Below are positions 63,001 to 64,000 of a DNA stretch of 64,000 nt, in pieces. The notes below the pieces were generated by a model. The model searched no databases, had not been told where the DNA came from, and saw only the letters and a program-made list of their open reading frames with translations. Both the position numbers and the translations under genes were made by a program. The stretch comes from Brachypodius melanocephalos (taxonomy: Eukaryota; Chordata; Aves; Passeriformes; Pycnonotidae): assembly GCA_013398615.1 (NCBI GenBank), contig VZSR01003803.1, positions 13,133,187 to 13,197,186 on the forward strand, given 5' to 3'. Positions within the stretch are counted from its first letter, which is position 1; each line of letters opens with the position of its first letter.

Positions 63001-63760
63001 CTCTGCACTATGTCCAATCCAGTGAGCATATTAATAATTAAGCAGCCACAAACTATCAGGTCTAGTAGTTCAGCTTGCTCCTCATTCCAATTTTACTTAG
63101 CAGCACAGATTTCAAATGTATATATCAACCCTGGATTAATACCCTAACACTCTGGGATAGCTGTGCTTGGCTACAGCACTCTGTCACAGATAGAACAGTC
63201 ACCCCCCATGTCATACTCCCTGCCTTCATTAGGCACCTGGAGAGGGAAAAACAGATTTTAGACCCAGTTCTAGAATGTGTGGCACTCCCTAAGAGATAAT
63301 CTGTCCCCCAAAAATCTCCTGCCAACTTTCACATACTCATCCTTTTAACAGGTACAGTCATTAATATACATGGCGGTCAGCAATTCCCTCTCAGCTTAGC
63401 TGCCAGCCTCTCCCCCCATAACTCAGAATAAACTTGCAAGGACTCTGTGTAGGAAGTTCTGTAGAGAGGCATGATCTCCCATGTCAGGATACCAGGCTAG
63501 AAACAACTTTAACAAGCATGACTACATCCTTATGGGGCCAGGATGTTGAACTCTCCAGGGCCCATCTACTGTGTAGCACAGCTTTCATCATCTTTCTGAA
63601 CCGTTTGCTAGGAGTTCACAAATCCTTGCTTACCTGAATGAAAGCAGCACCCTCTACTGCTGCCTTCAGGTCTGTACAAACGCTAATGAGAGCCAACTGC
63701 TGCTCCGCACTCAAAGCTCCTTTCAGGACTCCCGACTTCTCCAGCTCTTTCATCTGCGTG
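23905..63760 (-). CDS. CRYL1: CRYL1, lambda-crystallin / L-gulonate 3-dehydrogenase (exons 3-8 of a partial gene)
   Basis: Six minus-strand exons join to residues 51-319 of a protein that aligns along its whole length with vertebrate CRYL1. CRYL1 is a cytosolic member of the 3-hydroxyacyl-CoA dehydrogenase superfamily. It oxidises L-gulonate to 3-dehydro-L-gulonate with NAD+ in the glucuronate-xylulose (uronate) pathway, and was recruited as a lens crystallin in rabbits. Visible here are the end of the N-terminal nucleotide-binding domain, the SSSTS segment, the catalytic His of SHPVNPP followed twelve residues later by Glu of PLVE (the family His-Glu pair), and the whole C-terminal dimerisation domain with EGFVLNRLQYAVISEAWRLV. 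The glycine-rich NAD loop is encoded upstream of the window. All internal splice sites are GT-AG, the frame is continuous, and the joined length equals the human protein from residue 51. Exon numbers assume the eight-exon mammalian structure. Retention of the catalytic pair and frame argue for a functional gene. Confidence 0.97.
24019..25787 (-). other. CRYL1 intron 7
   Basis: This 1.77 kb intron runs between exons 7 and 8, with donor gtaaat and acceptor ttccag. It contains A+T-rich unique sequence. I see no repeat, ORF or RNA gene in it. Confidence 0.85.
25788..25894 (-). CDS. CRYL1: CRYL1 coding exon 7
   Basis: This 107-base exon starts with two bases completing the split Gly codon and continues for 35 codons: ISSYCERYAEGMRLVLNTFG then PVPEFSGETVQKVNQ. 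It matches human residues 248-282 (YCDRYSEGIKHVLQTFGPIPEF in human). The acceptor is attttcag and the donor is CAG|gtaaat. The exon is helical C-terminal domain. Confidence 0.95.
26440..28440 (+). mobile_element. CR1 retrotransposon, ~2 kb, internally deleted, decayed
   Basis: In order on the plus strand I read four parts. First is the region before CR1 ORF2 (26440-26600, with 'ggcatctttgccaaaaccct' and 'ggcccatctggtgagaaat'). Second is the N-terminal endonuclease segment near 26650-26755, ending ESLW. Third is the linker before the RT (about 26790-27020, with 'tcaagggaaacaagaaggac'). Fourth is the reverse transcriptase, with CYRPINLSSVPKKI at about 27180 and VDIIYLSFRKAFDMV near 27400, then the conserved 3' region to about 28440. 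Most of the endonuclease between the second and third parts is missing. Many stops and frame changes show it is dead. It is antisense to CRYL1. Its boundaries are approximate. Confidence 0.88.
28755..28800. repeat. 16-bp direct repeat, 30-bp period
   Basis: The 16-mer cagtaagcaagttgac occurs at 28755-28770 and 28785-28800, just before a CR1 tail that begins at 28815. It may be a local duplication unrelated to the insertion. Confidence 0.75.
28815..28884 (-). mobile_element. CR1 3' tail fragment
   Basis: The start aaatcacagaatcacagaat, then tcaactaggttggaaaagac and cattgagtccaacc, is the reverse complement of the CR1 3' end with its terminal short repeats. Only about 70 bases are retained. 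It lies about 370 bases from the 3' end of the plus-strand CR1, tail to tail. Confidence 0.85.
34210..34252. repeat. AT-rich low-complexity stretch
   Basis: T runs and repeated 'tatattta' motifs without G or C for about 30 bases. It is simple sequence within intron 6. Confidence 0.7.
35531..35550. repeat. (CAAAA)4 microsatellite
   Basis: Four perfect copies of the pentamer CAAAA. It is a short, ordinary microsatellite. Confidence 0.85.
35791..37136 (-). mobile_element. CR1 retrotransposon, RT to 3' end, interrupted by assembly gap
   Basis: The left end (tcacagaatcataaagtcat, then ttaggttggaaaagac) is the reverse complement of the CR1 3' terminus. 35830-36210 is the CR1 3' region. After a run of N, 36654-37136 encodes on the minus strand the RT core with SGVPQGSVLGPVLFN, FIDDLDEG and SADDTKLGG, where the catalytic A-D-D is intact. 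The 5' end breaks off near 37136. The minus-strand frame is open from about 36977 to the gap, so this is the least decayed CR1 in the window. It is in the same orientation as CRYL1. Confidence 0.93.
36211..36653. other. Assembly gap (443 N)
   Basis: An unbroken run of N inside the CR1 element. From the order of CR1 text on both sides, the missing bases should be CR1 sequence between the RT C terminus and the 3' region. Any open frame drawn across it is meaningless. Confidence 0.99.
38229..38334 (-). CDS. CRYL1: CRYL1 coding exon 6
   Basis: This 106-base exon encodes EGVISPTDLDLVMSDGLGMR followed by YAFIGPLETMHLNAE and the first base of a split Gly codon, matching human residues 212-246. This is the C-terminal domain segment with the LGMRYAFIGP motif typical of lambda-crystallins and related hydroxyacyl-CoA dehydrogenases. 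The acceptor is gcttag and the donor is G|gtaggt. The remaining two bases of the Gly codon are supplied by the next exon. Confidence 0.95.
44698..44736. repeat. (CA)n / poly-C low-complexity tract
   Basis: A CA dinucleotide run of about eight units passes into C runs and CACA. An A/C-rich stretch flanks it from about 44675 to 44760. This is simple sequence. Confidence 0.85.
46130..46402 (+). mobile_element. CR1 3' end fragment
   Basis: Plus-strand CR1 3' text: 'gacgaggggcaacaggcaca', a diverged middle, then 'gtaggtgatctccagaggtc', 'ccttccaaccc' and a terminal 'ttctgtgattgtatg' resembling the CR1 8-base tail repeats. It is 5'-truncated and antisense to CRYL1. The left boundary is approximate. 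Confidence 0.87.
47449..47643 (-). CDS. CRYL1: CRYL1 coding exon 5, carries the catalytic Glu
   Basis: This 195-base exon has 65 codons and is phase 0 at both ends. It begins VNPPYFVPLVEIVPHAETDP and ends GFVLNRLQYAVISEAWRLVG, matching human residues 147-211. The Glu of PLVE is twelve residues after the exon 4 His, the same spacing as the His-Glu pair of mitochondrial HADH. The exon spans the end of the nucleotide-binding domain and the start of the C-terminal domain. The acceptor is cttgag. I chose the donor GGT|gtacgt because it alone keeps frame with exon 6. A GT two bases earlier (G|gtgtac) would shift the frame. Confidence 0.94.
49624..49654. repeat. (TTTG)n microsatellite
   Basis: About seven uninterrupted TTTG units ending in TTTT. 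It lies in CRYL1 intron 4 and is likely to be length-polymorphic. Confidence 0.9.
51109..51139. repeat. 13-bp perfect hairpin, 5-base loop
   Basis: The arm ttccttaattcct at 51109-51121 is the exact reverse complement of aggaattaaggaa at 51127-51139, around the loop ctttc. It lies in CRYL1 intron 4, about 490 bases into the intron from the exon 4 donor, so it would be transcribed in the pre-mRNA. Confidence 0.85.
51627..51788 (-). CDS. CRYL1: CRYL1 coding exon 4, ends at the catalytic His-Pro
   Basis: This 162-base exon has 54 codons and is phase 0 at both ends. It begins ECTPENLELKKKIFNQLDLI and continues through the conserved SSSTSCLLPSKLF segment to KQCIVSHP, matching human residues 93-146. 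The His two codons from the end aligns with the catalytic His of the hydroxyacyl-CoA dehydrogenase superfamily. The acceptor is tttattccag and the donor is CCT|gtaagt. Reading through the donor gives a few residues (VSMMA) that depart from the family, which confirms the splice at CCT. Confidence 0.96.
51891..51954. repeat. 64-bp duplicated segment, copy A
   Basis: Begins attcagcacaaaccatctat and ends aacacaaaaata. It recurs at 55266-55329 in the same orientation with 63 of 64 bases identical. This copy lies about 100 bases upstream, in the sense of the transcript, of the exon 4 acceptor. Confidence 0.93.
54835..55262 (-). mobile_element. CR1 fragment, endonuclease domain only
   Basis: Minus-strand reading gives CR1 endonuclease text in order: VVDVCYGPLDQEEKAFFRSL, later DVLDLTN, IGDVKV and LDFRRDNFGLL. 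Frame changes and stops interrupt it. Both the 5' ORF region and the whole RT and 3' end are absent, so this is an internal fragment rather than a normal 5'-truncated insertion. It is in the same orientation as CRYL1. Its upper edge sits within a few bases of a duplicated 64-bp segment. Confidence 0.85.
55266..55329. repeat. 64-bp duplicated segment, copy B
   Basis: A direct copy of 51891-51954 with one substitution (C for T in the 'agccatcaac' part). It directly abuts the CR1 endonuclease fragment. Homology stops abruptly at both ends. Confidence 0.93.
61625..61892 (+). mobile_element. CR1 3' end fragment
   Basis: Plus-strand CR1 3' text, with 'ctacctgaaaggaacac', 'ggtaggacaagaggtaagag', 'tagatattagggaaaa' and 'gggttgggccagatgacttc'. 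Internal indels show it is old. It is antisense to CRYL1. The boundaries are approximate. Confidence 0.85.
62736..62803. repeat. Imperfect 34-bp tandem duplication
   Basis: Two head-to-tail units of 34 bases, each starting gtgctctttcagt and containing tgttattagg, differ at several positions in the middle. It is an older local duplication in CRYL1 intron 3. Confidence 0.75.
63634..63760 (-). CDS. CRYL1: CRYL1 coding exon 3
   Basis: This 127-base exon contributes the last base of a split codon and then 42 codons, reading TQMKELEKSGVLKGALSAEQ and ending AAVEGAAFIQ. It matches human residues 51-92, the helical stretch and 'AVEGA' region late in the nucleotide-binding domain. The acceptor is ttctgtcag and the donor is CAG|gtaagc, both strong. 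It is the most 5' exon inside the window. The preceding exon supplies the other two bases of the split codon and lies beyond 64000. Confidence 0.95.
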
Positions 63761-64000
63761 CTGACAGAAAAAACACGGACTCATTTAAACACTTTATCAT
63801 TGTTAACCCACCATCAATTTTTTAAAAAAACTTCTTAACAAACCGTATACTATACTATTTGTTGTGTTAATTTCAGTCATTTCTCCTTTCTCCCGCATCT
63901 TATCAAAGGTTTTTCTTCTCTTTAAGCACAGACAGCTCCAAGATCTACATCTAGATGCAAGATTGTCACCATTTCACTCTTTATATTTTTTTTAACTGGT
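63761..64000 (-). other. 3' end of CRYL1 intron 2
   Basis: Sequence immediately upstream of exon 3 on the minus strand, ending in the acceptor ttctgtcag. The intron continues beyond the window. Nothing else is visible in these 240 bases. Confidence 0.85.

Larger units (their letters stand above)
51789..63633 (-). other. CRYL1 intron 3
   Basis: This 11.8 kb intron has donor gtaagc and acceptor ttccag. It contains a CR1 endonuclease fragment at 54835-55262, both copies of a 64-bp duplication, a CR1 3' end at 61625-61892 and a small tandem duplication near 62.75 kb. The 137-codon open frame at 58581-58994 has no recognisable homology. The other sequence is unique. Confidence 0.85.

Noticed and set aside
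1..64000. CRISPR arrays, tRNA or rRNA genes, bacterial-type operons
   Set aside because: None seen. The spliced gene, CR1 elements and intron structure show vertebrate nuclear DNA.

Overview
This is vertebrate nuclear DNA, most likely from a bird. The density of CR1 non-LTR retrotransposon copies in both orientations (some with recognisable endonuclease and reverse-transcriptase text), the compact introns, the A+T-rich unique sequence and one scaffolding gap all fit an avian assembly. Crocodilians and turtles also carry CR1, so the class-level call is an inference and the species cannot be read from the sequence.

The only protein-coding gene I can support is CRYL1 (lambda-crystallin / L-gulonate 3-dehydrogenase) on the minus strand. 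Six coding exons lie at 63634-63760, 51627-51788, 47449-47643, 38229-38334, 25788-25894 and 23905-24018. Joined in that order they give 811 coding bases: one base of a split codon, 269 codons and a TGA stop. They correspond to residues 51-319 of the 319-residue human protein, without frameshift or internal stop. The first ~50 residues (Rossmann glycine loop), the promoter and the 5'UTR lie beyond position 64000.

Layout: 1-23904 is a gene-free flank downstream of CRYL1 with a few repeats. 23905-63760 is the gene, with introns of about 1.8, 12.3, 9.1, 4.0 and 11.8 kb. 63761-64000 is the start of the next upstream intron. The larger repeats sit in the introns. They are a ~2 kb plus-strand CR1 with an internal deletion (26440-28440), a minus-strand CR1 interrupted by a 443-base run of N (35791-37136), CR1 3' ends at about 46130-46402 and 61625-61892, and a CR1 endonuclease fragment at 54835-55262. 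Next to that last fragment is a 64-base copy of sequence found 3.4 kb away beside exon 4.

I found no RNA genes, no CRISPR array, no operon-like structure and no convincing novel system. The observations most worth checking are the 64-bp duplication beside the CR1 fragment, the internally deleted CR1, the tail-to-tail CR1 pair in intron 6, and a possible decayed coding stretch at 29014-29516.
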